From contig CP073042.1 in NCBI GenBank assembly GCA_018114805.1, positions 7,237,501 to 7,301,500 of the forward strand: a stretch of DNA of 64,000 nucleotides, in the 5' to 3' direction. The position numbers were made by a program, and so were the translations under genes. The notes beneath the pieces are model-generated. The model was not told where the DNA came from and searched no databases. It saw nothing but the letters and a program-made list of their open reading frames with translations. Shown piece by piece: positions 39,999 through 49,066 of this stretch. Position 1 is the stretch's first letter. Every line of letters begins with the position of its first letter. Source of the DNA: Candidatus Streptomyces philanthi. Lineage in GTDB: Bacteria; Actinomycetota; Actinomycetes; Streptomycetales; Streptomycetaceae.

Positions 39999-40589
39999 AT
40001 GCCGAAGATTATCGACCACGATCAGCGACGGCGAGAGATCGTCGCCGTCGCGAAGAAGCTCATCATCCAGGGTGGCTTCGACGCCGCGACCATGAGGAGC
40101 ATCGTCGCTGAGGCGGGATTCGCCAACGGGGCGCTCAAGCGCTACTTCCCCAGCAAGGACAGCATCGTGGCCGCCACGTTCCAGAGCGTGCTCGCGGAGA
40201 TGAACGAGCGGATCAACGACGGAGATCCCTCGCTCGACCCGGAGGAGGCGCTGCGGCACGACATCGAGGTGACGCTGCCGCTGGACACGTACCGCATCGA
40301 CTCCGCCCGCCTGCTGCTCTCCCTGTGGGAGCACTCGGTGGCCAACGAGGAACTCGCCACCCTCTACCGCGAGCACCTCAAGGAGTGGCGCAGGCGGCTC
40401 GCCGTGCGGCTCGCCGAGGCACGCGGCAGGGGCGAGTCGCCCGAGGCACCGACTGTGACGGCGCTGGCCGGCGAGGTCATCAGCATGTCCATCGGGGCCA
40501 ACGTCACCTGCCTGATGTTCCCCAGCGGCGAGCTGATCCCCGAACACCGCGCCCATGTCGACCGGCTGATGCGGAACATCACCGACTGA
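39999..40589 (+). CDS. TetR/AcrR-family regulator, intact
   Basis: 196 residues from ATG 39999. MPKIIDHDQRRREIVAVAKK leads into a helix-turn-helix (TMRSIVAEAGFANGALKRYF), followed by PSKDSIVAATFQ and an all-helical ligand domain. It lies 8 bases after the ABC operon and 58 bases before an aldehyde dehydrogenase on the same strand, so it may control either. The HTH has KRYFPSKD rather than YYHFxxK, seen in the BetI-like subgroup. Confidence 0.85.
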   Translation: MPKIIDHDQRRREIVAVAKKLIIQGGFDAATMRSIVAEAGFANGALKRYFPSKDSIVAATFQSVLAEMNERINDGDPSLDPEEALRHDIEVTLPLDTYRIDSARLLLSLWEHSVANEELATLYREHLKEWRRRLAVRLAEARGRGESPEAPTVTALAGEVISMSIGANVTCLMFPSGELIPEHRAHVDRLMRNITD

Positions 40590-40647
40590 TCCACCTCCCG
40601 CGGGCGCGCCTGAGGGGCGCGCCCCAGGTCAAGAAAAGGATCTCTAT

Positions 40648-42168
40648 ATGGACGTGCGAGGCCGGCTCTTCATAGCGGGCGAGTGGACGGCCGCCGCCGA
40701 CGGAGCGGAGTTCACGACCCTATACCCCGCCACCGGAGCGGTCATCGGAACCTGTGCCGAGGCCGCCGAGGCCGACGTGGACGCGGCGGTGGGGGCCGCG
40801 CGGCAGGCGCTGGCGTACCCCGCGTGGGCCAGGCTGCCCGCCGCCGAACGCGCCAAGCTGCTCTGGCGGGTCGCCGAGTTGATCGACCGCGACGCGACGC
40901 TGCTCGCGGAGTTGGAGACCCGCGACCAGGGCCAGCCGCTGGCGGTGGCCCGTACGGTCAGCGTCGCCGGGGCCGCGGAGCACTTCCGCTACTACGCGGG
41001 CTGGGTCACCAAGATCGAGGGAGCGGTCAGCCCCGTCTCCTTCCCGGACACCACGCACTTCACGCGGCGCGAGCCGGTCGGGGTGTGCGCGCTGGTCACC
41101 CCCTGGAACTTCCCGCTCATGATCGCGGCGTGGAAGATGGCGCCGGCGCTGGCCTGCGGAAACACCGTGATCCTCAAGCCGGCCGAGCAGACGCCGCTGA
41201 CCAGCCTGCACCTGGCGCGGCTGTGCGACGAGGCCGGGTTCCCGCCCGGTGTGGTCAACGTGCTCACCGGCGGCCCCGCCACCGGCCGGGCCCTGGTGGA
41301 ATGCCCGCGGGTGGACAAGCTCTCCTTCACCGGCTCCACCGAGGTGGGCCAGGGCATCGTCAGGGCGTCGGCCAACGACCTCAAGCGGGTCACCCTGTTC
41401 ACCGGCTCCACCGAGGTGGGCCAGGGCATCGTCAGGGCGTCGGCCAACGACCTCAAGCGGGTCACCCTGGAACTGGGCGGCAAGGCGCCCAGCATCATCG
41501 CCAGGGACGCCGACATCGACGCCGCCGTGCGGGGCAACGTGCGGGGCGCGCTGCTCAACAGCGGGCAGGTCTGCGCCGCCTACGCGCGCTTCTACGTGGA
41601 CCGGCGGCGGGTCGAGGAGTTCACCGAGAAGCTCGCGGCCGCCGTCGCCGCCCTGCGCCTGGGGCCCGGCCTGGCACCGGAGACCGAGTTGGGACCGCTG
41701 GTGAGCGACGAGCACCTGCGACGGGTGGCGGCCATGGTCAAGGAAGGCCTGGCCGAGGGGGCCAAACTGGTCACCGGCGGGACGCGCGCCGACGGCGACC
41801 TGGAGAGCGGCCACTTCTACCGGCCCACCGTCTTCGCCGGCGTACGCGACGAGATGGCCATCGCCCGACAGGAGGTCTTCGGCCCCGTGCTGCCCGTGCT
41901 CAGCTACGAGGACGAGGACGAGTTGGCGGCGCGGGCCAACGACACCCGGTACGGGCTGGCGGCGGCGATCTGGTCCAGGGACCTGTCCACGGCCCACCGG
42001 CTCGCGGCGGACATCCGCGCCGGTGCCGTGTTCGTCAACATGCCGCCGATCCCCGACCCCGCCGCGCCCTGGGGCGGCTTCGGGGCCAGTGGGTGGGGAC
42101 GGGAGATGGGTTCGCAGGCGCTGGACGTGTACACCGAGACCAAGGGCGTGTGGATGCACCACGGCTGA
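40648..42168 (+). CDS. Aldehyde dehydrogenase with a 24-residue internal duplication
   Basis: 506 residues from ATG 40648, no frame problem. Oxidises an aldehyde with NAD(P)+. WNFPLMIAAWKMAPALACGN and KPAEQTPLTSL bind the cofactor; ELGGKAPSIIARDAD contains the general-base Glu and NSGQVCAAYARF the nucleophile Cys. A perfect 72-bp tandem repeat duplicates 24 residues (FTGSTEVGQGIVRA through KRVTL) directly before ELGGK. Without it the length would be 482, normal for the family. The added loop lies in the Rossmann fold, so activity is doubtful although the frame is kept. Confidence 0.9.
   Translation: MDVRGRLFIAGEWTAAADGAEFTTLYPATGAVIGTCAEAAEADVDAAVGAARQALAYPAWARLPAAERAKLLWRVAELIDRDATLLAELETRDQGQPLAVARTVSVAGAAEHFRYYAGWVTKIEGAVSPVSFPDTTHFTRREPVGVCALVTPWNFPLMIAAWKMAPALACGNTVILKPAEQTPLTSLHLARLCDEAGFPPGVVNVLTGGPATGRALVECPRVDKLSFTGSTEVGQGIVRASANDLKRVTLFTGSTEVGQGIVRASANDLKRVTLELGGKAPSIIARDADIDAAVRGNVRGALLNSGQVCAAYARFYVDRRRVEEFTEKLAAAVAALRLGPGLAPETELGPLVSDEHLRRVAAMVKEGLAEGAKLVTGGTRADGDLESGHFYRPTVFAGVRDEMAIARQEVFGPVLPVLSYEDEDELAARANDTRYGLAAAIWSRDLSTAHRLAADIRAGAVFVNMPPIPDPAAPWGGFGASGWGREMGSQALDVYTETKGVWMHHG
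41326..41469 (+). repeat. Perfect 72-bp tandem duplication in aldehyde dehydrogenase gene
   Basis: Copies 41326-41397 and 41398-41469 are identical over all 72 bases. Because 72 is a multiple of three, the frame is preserved. Absence of any divergence indicates a very recent event or an assembly error. Confidence 0.97.
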
Positions 42169-42202
42169 TCCCGCCAACCCGCCACCCCAAGAGGAGAGTT
42201 AG

Positions 42203-42647
42203 ATGAGTCAGCGCAGAACAGCCCACGACGACGTGCGGGCCGCGGTGGAGGCGTACGTGTCGGCGGTGCGCGCCGCCGACCCGAAGGCCGTGCGGGCCGC
42301 CTTCCGCGCGGACGCGCACATGTGGGGCTACCTCGGCGACCAGTTCGTCTCCGCGCCGATCGAGGGCGTTCAGCGAGGTCGTCGCGGCCGACGAGGACGC
42401 CCCCAGGTGGTCCCGCGACTACACGTACAGCGTCCGCGCGGTGGAGGTCAGCGGCGACGTGGCGGTGGCCGTGCTCGACGAGTACGGCTACCAGGGCCAC
42501 GACTTCACCAACCACTTCTCGCTGGTGCGCTAGGACGGCGCGTGGCTGATCGCCAGCAAGACCTTCTTCCGCCGGGACCCGGAGTCTTCGGCCACGGCCG
42601 GGACGGCGGGCACCGGCGCCGAGTCCGGCGAACGGACGACTGACTGA
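42203..42647 (+). pseudogene. NTF2/SnoaL-like small protein, frameshift and TAG
   Basis: ATG 42203 after AGAGGAGAG. RAAVEAYVSAVRAADPKAVR and FRADAHMWGYLGDQFVSAPI match the putative lumazine-binding/NTF2 group. One base too many near 42370 breaks the frame; the continuation RDYTYSVRAVEVSGDVAVAV and YQGHDFTNHFSLVR reaches TAG 42531-42533, then DGAWLIASKTFFRRDP completes the last strand and ends at TGA 42645-42647. Family members are isomerases, hydratases or binding proteins; role here unknown. Follows the aldehyde dehydrogenase by 34 bases. Confidence 0.7.
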
Positions 42648-42662
42648 GTACGCCCACACCGG

Positions 42663-42700
42663 CGCACACGCGTCGGCTCTGCGGGGCCGACGCGTGTGCG
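42663..42700. terminator. Convergent terminator between NTF2-like gene and P450
   Basis: Perfect 15-base arms (42663-42677 and 42686-42700) around an eight-base loop, just before the stop of the minus-strand P450 gene. Likely serves both directions. Confidence 0.85.
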
Positions 42701-42710
42701 TGCCGCCGGG

Positions 42711-44011
42711 TCAGGCCAGGGTGACCGTGACGGGCAGGCGCTTGACGCCGTTGACGAAGTTGGAGCGCACCCGGAGGACCTCGCCGGCCAGGCGCACGTC
42801 TGCCAGGCGTGGGATCAGCTCCTCGAACAGGACGCGGATCTCGGTGCGGGCCAACTGGTTGCCCAGGCACACGTGCGGGCCGCCCTTGCCGAAGGTGAGG
42901 TGGTCGTTGCCCCGGCGGGCCACGTCGAAGGCGTACGGGTCGCCGAAGACCTCCTCGTCGCGGTTGCCGGAGGCGAACCACATGACGACCTTCTCCCCGG
43001 CCCTGATCCGCTTGCCACCCAGCTCGGTTTCGCGGGTGGCGGTGCGGCGGAAGTGGTAGACGGGCGAGGCCCAGCGCAGGAACTCCTCGACCGCGGTCGG
43101 GATGAGGGAGGGGTCGTCGCGCAGCCGGGCGAGTTGGTCGGGGGTGTTGGAGGACCGCCAGCATCGCGTGGCTGATGGTGTGCCGGGTCGTCTCGTTGCC
43201 GGCGACGACCAGCAGCAGGAAGTAGTTGTCGAAGTCCCGGTCGGACAGCGGCACCCCGTCCCGTGGCACCTCGTTGACCAGCCGGGAGACCAGGTCGGTG
43301 CCCGCGCCACCACGCCGCTGGCGGGCCAGCTCCCGCCCGAAGGCGAAGACTTCGAGCGACGCGGGGGAGCGGAAGGGGAGGTCGCGGTACCGCTCGCTCT
43401 CCACGCTGTCCAGGAGGACGTCGGCGTAGTCGGGGTCGGTGTGGCCGATGATGCGGTTGCCCCAGTCGATGAGCCGCTGGTTGTCCTCGGGCGGCACGTC
43501 GAGCAGGCGGGCGAGGACGTTGATGGGGAAGTCGGCCTACACCTCCTTGACGAAGTCGAAGGTGCCCCCGGCCAGGGCGGCATCCAAGGTAGTGGCGGTC
43601 AGGCCGCGCAGGAAGTCGGCTTAGCCGCTGATGACGCGCGCGCCGAACTGGCGCTGGAGCAGCCCGCGCAGGGCCCGGTGGCGCAGGCCGTCGAGTTCGA
43701 GCAGGGAGGCGCGCCGCCTGATCTGGTCGTTGTCGACCTCCTCCAGGTTGACGAACCTGCGTGGAGGTGAACGTCTCGGGGTCGCGGTCCACGCGGGCGA
43801 TGTCGGCGTGTCGGGTCACCGCCCAGAAGCCGGAGTTCGGCGCGTCCTCCAGCTGCCAGTGGACGGGGTCCTGGTGGCGCAGGGTGTGGAACATCCGCCA
43901 GGGTGTGACGCCGTCGGTGAACCGGTCCAGGTCGGCGAGGTCCACCTTGGCCAGGGGCATCGGTTCGCGCGCGGCTTCGGTGGTGGCTGGCGGGGGTGGC
44001 ACGCGGTTCAT
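42711..44011 (-). pseudogene. Cytochrome P450, frameshifts and two in-frame stops
   Basis: ATG 44011 begins MNRVPPPPATTEAAREPMPL. DPVHWQLEDAPNSGFWAVTR and YRDLPFRSPASLEVFAFGRE are typical of the CYP125/CYP107-like bacterial group. I-helix VVAGNETTRHTIS, K-helix EEFLRWASP and haem loop FGKGGPHVCLGNQLAR are all present. TAA 43621-43623 and TAG 43537-43539 interrupt RVISG/ADFLRG and FVKEV/ADFPIN, and the frame changes near 43757 and 43150 (extra C in a C run). It lies 19 bases downstream of the glutamine-synthetase-like gene and faces a ferredoxin and reductase across the divergent promoter, its likely redox partners. Confidence 0.88.
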
Positions 44012-44030
44012 GGCTGTCGCCTCCTCGGCG

Positions 44031-45379
44031 TCACAGGTGGTAGGCGTACTCGGTGAACTCCCAGTCGTTCAGGTGCCGTTGGAAGCGGTTGACCTCGTCG
44101 CGCTTGTAGGTGAGGTAGGACGCGGTGAAGTCCTTGCCCAGCGTCTCGGTCAGCGCGGTGTCCGCCTCCAGCGCGTCGAGGGCGGCGGACAGGATCGCCC
44201 GCAGCGGCTCGGCCCGCGCGGCGTCGTAGCCGTAACCCTCTAGCGGGGCCGGTGGCTCCTCGCGGGCCAGGATGCCGAGCAGGGCCGCTGCCAGGGTGGC
44301 GGCGATCAGCAGGTACGGGTTGGCGCTCGCGTTACCGAGGCGCAGTTCGAGGCGGGAGCCCGCGCCGCGTTCGGGCGGGACGCGCACCATGGCGCTGCGG
44401 TTGTCCAGGCCCCAGTCGATCAGCCAGGGTGTCGGGTCCGATCCGCTTGTAGGAGTTGACCGTCGGGTTGGCCAGGGCGCTCAGGGCCGGCGCGTGCGCG
44501 AGGACGCCCGCCAGCGCGTGCCGCGCGGTGGCCGAGAGGCCGTACGGCGCGGCGGGGTCGGCGAAGACGTTCGCGCCCTCCGCGTCCACACAGGACAGGT
44601 GGAGGTGGAAGCCGGAGCCACCGGCGTCGTTGAAGGGCTTGGCCATGAAGGTGGCCAGGCGCCCCTCGGTGCGGGCCAGCTCCTTGACCGCGGACTTGAA
44701 GCGGAAGGCGCGGTCGGCGGCGCGCGCGGCGTCGCCGTGGGTCAGGTTGATCTCGAACTGGGACCCGTCGTGCTCGTGGTTGCCGCCGCTGACGCCGATG
44801 TCCAGGTCGCGCAGCAGGCGCAGGGTGCGCAGCAGGTGGTTGTCCCGGTCCGCGCGCAGCCCGGCCGTGTAGACGACGCCGTCGGCGTCGCTGTAGCGGC
44901 GCCAACCCCGCGGGTGGTCGGGGGCCGCGTCACACAGAAAGTACTCAAACTCCGGGCCCACCACGGGCCGGAGGCCGTGATCGGCGCACCGGTCGAGGAC
45001 TGCCCGCAGCAGGTCGCGGGGTGACTCCGGCGCGGGCAGCCCGGTGGCCGGGTCGGTGACGTCGCCCAGGCAGGTGGCGACCCCGGGCTCCCACGGCAGC
45101 GCCGTCAGGGTCTCCAGGTCCGGGGCGACGCTGATGTCGGGCAGGCCGGCGTCGAGGCCGCCGGCGACGTCGACCGTGTCGCCCTGGGGGCTGGTGTGGT
45201 AGACGGGCGCGGCAGAAGGCCAGGCCGTGGTCGCAGGCCGCGGGGAGGCGGTCCAGGAGGACGTCCCGGGCCCGCTCGGTGCCGATGAGGTCGGGATAGG
45301 TCACCCGGACCACGTCGATGCCGGCGGCGGCCAACTGCTCCATGCGCCGGTGGACGGGTGAGGGGTCGGATGCGCTCAC
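44031..45379 (-). pseudogene. Glutamine synthetase-like gamma-glutamyl-amine ligase, two frameshifts
   Basis: GTG 45379 with AGAGGAGA upstream. Beta-grasp N-domain (RRMEQLAAAGIDVVRVTYPD), then the catalytic domain: VVGPEFEYFLC (metal-binding Glu), GVSGGNHEHDGSQFEINL, and GSGFHLHLSCVDAEG with the ATP/metal histidine. NSYKRIGPDT and RLELRLGNASANPYLLIAAT finish the active site. Frame changes near 45215 and 44430. The divergent family that includes PuuA, GlnA3/GlnA4, IpuC and aniline-pathway ligases joins glutamate to amines. The PuuC- and PuuD-like genes at 51.8-54.0 kb strongly support an amine, not ammonia, as substrate. Confidence 0.82.
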
Positions 45380-45723
45380 CGGTGTCTCCTCTGGAGAAGG
45401 GGGCGCCTCCCGGGGGCCGCGGGGCGCGAGGGCGGCGGCCGGGGGAGGGAATGCCAGGGGCTGGGCCTCGTACCGCAGTGGCGGGAGGCCCTGTTGTTTG
45501 ATGTCAAACGGTAGGGAGGTCGCCAATCCCCGGCAAGGGGTTGGCGACAGAAATTTATCCATCCGGATGGCTATTGACCCCGAGGTGGCCGCTTCCTATC
45601 TTGTTTGAAGCCAAACTAATTGCGGTGTGCCCGCCGTCCCGCTGGCCGGGGCCCGATCCCTGTGGTCGGGCCCCTCATCTCCTCTCCGACGCCCCCTCAC
45701 GTACCCGTACAGGAGGACCGGCC
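45380..45723. promoter_or_regulatory. Divergent control region with paired palindromes
   Basis: Between the ligase-P450 unit and the ferredoxin unit. GTTTGATGTCAAAC at 45496-45509 is a perfect 14-bp palindrome; GTTTGAAGCCAAAC at 45603-45616 is a one-mismatch copy, 107 bases away. Between them are a hairpin (GTCGCCAATCCCC/GGGGTTGGCGAC, 45519-45548) and the palindrome CCATCCGGATGG at 45559-45570. The AT-rich stretch AGAAATTTATCC suits a promoter. The 14-bp elements look like operators of a MarR- or IclR-type dimer, such as those at 54.1 and 54.8 kb. Confidence 0.6.
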
Positions 45724-45912
45724 ATGAAGGTCGTCGTCGACATGAACACGTGCCAGGACCACGGCCAGTGCGTCTTCGCCGCGCCCGAGGTCTTCCGCTT
45801 CGATGACACCGGGCGCCTGACCCACCTTCCGAATCCCGACGACGCGTTGAGCGACGCGGTGGAAGAGGCGGCCGACGTCTGCCCGCTGCAGGCCATCCGG
45901 AGCGAGCGCTGA
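45724..45912 (+). CDS. [3Fe-4S] ferredoxin of P450 systems, intact
   Basis: 62 residues from ATG 45724, AGGAGGACC upstream. CQDHGQCVFAAPEVF and VCPLQAI give the three-cysteine pattern (C-x5-C ... C-P) of actinomycete [3Fe-4S] ferredoxins, with His in place of the fourth ligand. It passes single electrons to a P450, most likely the divergent one at 42711-44011. The stop is 3 bases before the reductase start. Confidence 0.93.
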   Translation: MKVVVDMNTCQDHGQCVFAAPEVFRFDDTGRLTHLPNPDDALSDAVEEAADVCPLQAIRSER

Positions 45913-45915
45913 GCC

Positions 45916-46725
45916 GTGTGCGCCCCCGTCGTCGTGGTCGGCGCGGCCGACGTCACGGTCGTCGACCCGCTGCCGCTGCCCATGCTCGCACCGCTGGGCG
46001 AACTGCTCGCCACGGAGCTGTGCCGCCGTCACGAGCGGCGCGGGGTGCGCTTCGCCCTCGGCAGGCACGTGACCGGCTTCGCGGGCCGGGACCGCGTCAC
46101 CGGTGTACGCCTGGACGACGGCGGCACGCTGGCCGCGGACGTGGTGGTGGAGTCGGCGGGTTCGATCGCCAACACTGCGTGGCTGGCCGGCAACGGGCTC
46201 GACCTCACCGACGGCGTGCTCACCGACACACACCTGCGCGTCGGCGGGCGACCCGACGTGGTCGCCGTCGGCGACATCGCCCGCTTCCCGGGCCTGCGCT
46301 ACGACGGCGTGCCGCGCCGCGTCGAGCACTGGTCGATCCTCACCGACACCGCCAGGCACGCCGCCAGGGTGCTCGCCACCCACCTCGCCGAAGCCGAATC
46401 CGGAGCCCGAGCCGGCTCCGACACCGGAGTCAACACTGGAGCCGGGACCGGCCCCGCGACCGGCGTCGACGGCGATTTGGCGCCCTTCGCGCCCCTGCCG
46501 ACCTTCTGGAGCGACCAGCACGACTTCCGGTTGCAGTCCTTCGGCGCCCCGGCCCTCGGCACCGCGGACGCCAGGGTCCTGTACGGCGAGCCCAGCTGGG
46601 ACGTCGTCGTCGGCTACCACCAGGGCGGCCAGCTGGTCGGCGTGGTCGCCCTCGGGGGCCAGGCGGCCGTCGCGGCCGCGGCCCGACACCGCGCCACCCT
46701 CCTCCAGCAGTCCCCGACCACCTAG
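45916..46725 (+). pseudogene. Ferredoxin reductase-like NAD/FAD flavoprotein with large internal deletion
   Basis: GTG 45916. Residues 1-10 (MCAPVVVVGA) are the beginning of the FAD Rossmann fold, but the next residues, ADVTVVDPLPLPMLAPLG, belong to the NAD-binding Rossmann fold that normally starts about 140 residues later. The rest is normal: FALGRHVTGFAGRDRVTGVR, DTHLRVGGRPDVVAVGDIAR (second FAD motif) and the C-terminal dimerisation domain with SDQHDFRLQSFG. Total 269 residues against about 400. Frame is kept. As drawn it lacks most of the FAD domain and should be inactive. Confidence 0.85.
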
Positions 46726-46729
46726 CCCC

Positions 46730-47555
46730 ATGGAGAGCCAAGTGACCGTGACCAGGGTGCGTGGATACTTCCACCCCAAGACCGCGACGGGCGACGCGTC
46801 GCTGATCCCCCCTGCCGCCGTGGCGCTACTCGGGCGACCTGCTGACCGTCGAGTACCGCACCGACCCCGCCCGGGTGCGCGAACTGCTGCCCTAGCCGCT
46901 GGAACTCGCCGACGACGACCCCGGCGCGGTGGCGCTGATCTGGGCCGACTGGCAGTCCTGCGCCGCCTCCGGGCGAGAGCTGCTCGACCCGGTGCTCGCC
47001 CAGTACAAGGAGGCGTTCGCCGTCGTGCGCTGCAAGTACGGCGAGCGGACCTACACCCGCTGCGTCTACATCTGGGTCGACAAGGACTTCGCCATCGCCC
47101 GCGGGCTGCACCAGAGTTACCCGAAGAAGCTCGGCTCCATCCACCAGACCCGCCCGCACCCCTACGGGCCCGCCCCGCGGATCGAGGCCGGCGCCCGGTT
47201 CGGCGCCACCCTGGCCGCCGCGGACCGGTGCCTGGCCCAGGCCGTCGTCACCCTGCGCGAACCCTCCCCGACGAACGGGTTCGTCAACGGCCACCCGATG
47301 GCCCACTACCGCTGGCTGCCCTCCATCGAGAAGGGCGGCGGGCTGGCCCTGGACGAGTTGGTCGAGTCCGGTGCCGCCTCCTTCGAGGGCGGGCAGCCAT
47401 GGGTGGGGGAGGCCGAACTGGAGCTGTTCGACGCGCCCACGGAGGAACTGGCCCGCCTGGAGATCCACGAGCCGATCGCCGCCTACTACCAGCAGGTCGG
47501 CGTGGTCTGGGACGGCGGCCGACTCCTGGCCTCCCACGCCTCGGGCGCCCAGTGA
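46730..47555 (+). pseudogene. Acetoacetate decarboxylase-family protein, frameshift and TAG
   Basis: ATG 46730. MESQVTVTRVRGYFHPKTAT, frame change near 46825, then PWRYSGDLLTVEYRTDPARV, TAG 46893-46895 before PLELADDDPGAVALIW. The long remaining frame (YTRCVYIWVDKDFAIARGLH, YPKKLGSIHQTRPH) holds the family's conserved G-x-PKK/LG region, where a lysine forms a Schiff base in true decarboxylases. Actinomycete members next to aromatic or P450 clusters are often decarboxylases or dehydratase/cyclases of other substrates. Ends at TGA 47553-47555. Confidence 0.75.
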
Positions 47556-47601
47556 CCGCGCCCCACCCCATCCACGCCCTGACCGTCAGGAGCCACAGGC
47601 C

Positions 47602-49066
47602 ATGAGTGCACACCGCACCACCGTTGCCGGGGTCACCGTCGACACCCGGCACTGGATCGGCGGCCAGCGAGTCGCCTCGCCCCGTACCTTCACCGACGCC
47701 TCACCCATCGACGGCGCCCCCATCGGGGAGATCTCCCGGGCCACCGCCACCGAGGCTGGCGCGGCCGTGGCCGCCGCCAAGGCCGCCTTCCCCGACTGGG
47801 CCGCGACCCCGCGCGCCGAACGCGCCCGTGTCCTGCACGCCATCGCCGACGGCATGGACAAGCGCGTCGAGGAGTTGGCCAACGTCGAGACTGTGGACAA
47901 CGGCGCACTGCTGCGCTCCCACCGACGCGGCGTCATGCCACGCGTCGCCCACAACTTCCGCTTCTTCGCGGGCTGGCTGCTCACCCTGGAGCACGAGGAC
48001 TTCGCCACCCGCGGCCACACCAACCACGTCACCTGGGACCCGGCGGGCCCGTGCGTGCTGATCACCCCCTGGAACGCGCCGCTGATGCTGGCGACCTGGA
48101 AGGTGGCCCCGGCCCTGGCCGCCGGCAACACGGTCGTGCTCAAGCCCGCCGAGTGGTCACCGCTGACCGCCTCGCTGCTCGCCGACATCGCCGCCGACGC
48201 CGGCCTGCCGGCGGGCGTGCTCAACGTCGTGCAGGGGTACGGCTCGGAGGTCGGCGACGCCCTGAATAGCCACCCGGACGTGCGTCGCATCAGCTTCACG
48301 GGCTCGGTGCCCACCGCCCGGCACATCGCCGCCACGGCCGCCGCGAACCTCACCCCGCTCAGCCTCGAACTCGGCGGCAAGTCCCCGCTGCTGGTCTTCG
48401 CCGACGCGGACCTGGACCTGGCCGTCGATCTGGCCGTCGAGCAGTACGACAACGCCGGCCAGGTATGCCTGGCGGCCACCCGCCTCTTCGTGGAGGAGGC
48501 TGTGGCCGAGGAGTTCACCCGCCGCTTCGTCGCCAGGGCCTCCCGCCTCCGGCAGGGTGACCCCCGGGAGGAGCCCACCGACATCGGACCCACCATCCAC
48601 CCCCGCCAGGTCGCGAAGATCGACGGCTTCGTACGGCGGGCGCTGGCGGCCGGCGCCCGTGCCGTCATCGGCGGGCACCCGGGCGAGGGCCAGTACTACC
48701 CCGCCCACCCTGCTGACCGACGTGCGACAGGACTCCGAGATCGTGCAGGAGGAGGTCTTCGGCCCGGCCCTGACCCTGCAGCCCTTCACCAGCGAGGACA
48801 AGGCCGTCCGCCTGGCCAACGACACCCGCTTCGGCCTGGCCGCCACGCTCGCCACCGGCGATCCCGAGCGCGCCGAACGCGTCACCACCCACCCGGTCGC
48901 CGGCACCGTCTGGGTCAACTGCTTCTTCGTCCGCGACCTCAAGGCGCCCTTCGGCGGCTCCCGCCACTCCGGCATCGGCCGCGAGGGCGGCACCTGGAGC
49001 TTCGACTTCTACTGCGACCTCAAGAACACGGTCACCGCGCCGAAGGGTTGGAAGGACCATGGGTGA
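47602..49066 (+). pseudogene. 5-carboxymethyl-2-hydroxymuconate semialdehyde dehydrogenase-like (HpaE type), one frameshift
   Basis: ATG 47602. Aldehyde dehydrogenase that in the homoprotocatechuate meta pathway oxidises the ring-cleavage semialdehyde. WNAPLMLATWKVAPALAAGN, ELGGKSPLLVFADADLD (general base) and YDNAGQVCLAATRLFVEE (nucleophile Cys) are clear. The frame changes near 48705 (one base missing) and resumes SEIVQEEVFGPALTLQPF to the end, SRHSGIGREGGTWSFDFY and TGA 49064-49066. It overlaps the start of the extradiol dioxygenase by 8 bases, consistent with consecutive pathway steps. Confidence 0.82.

Noticed and set aside
6312..46895. Recoding of TAG as an amino acid (amber suppression system)
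   Set aside because: TAG also ends genes where no homology continues (PI-PLC-like at 7758, ferredoxin reductase at 46723, dioxygenase at 49983, ATPase at 39988), and other genes are broken by frame changes, TAA and TGA. Sequence error or point mutation explains the data more simply, and no suppressor tRNA is visible.
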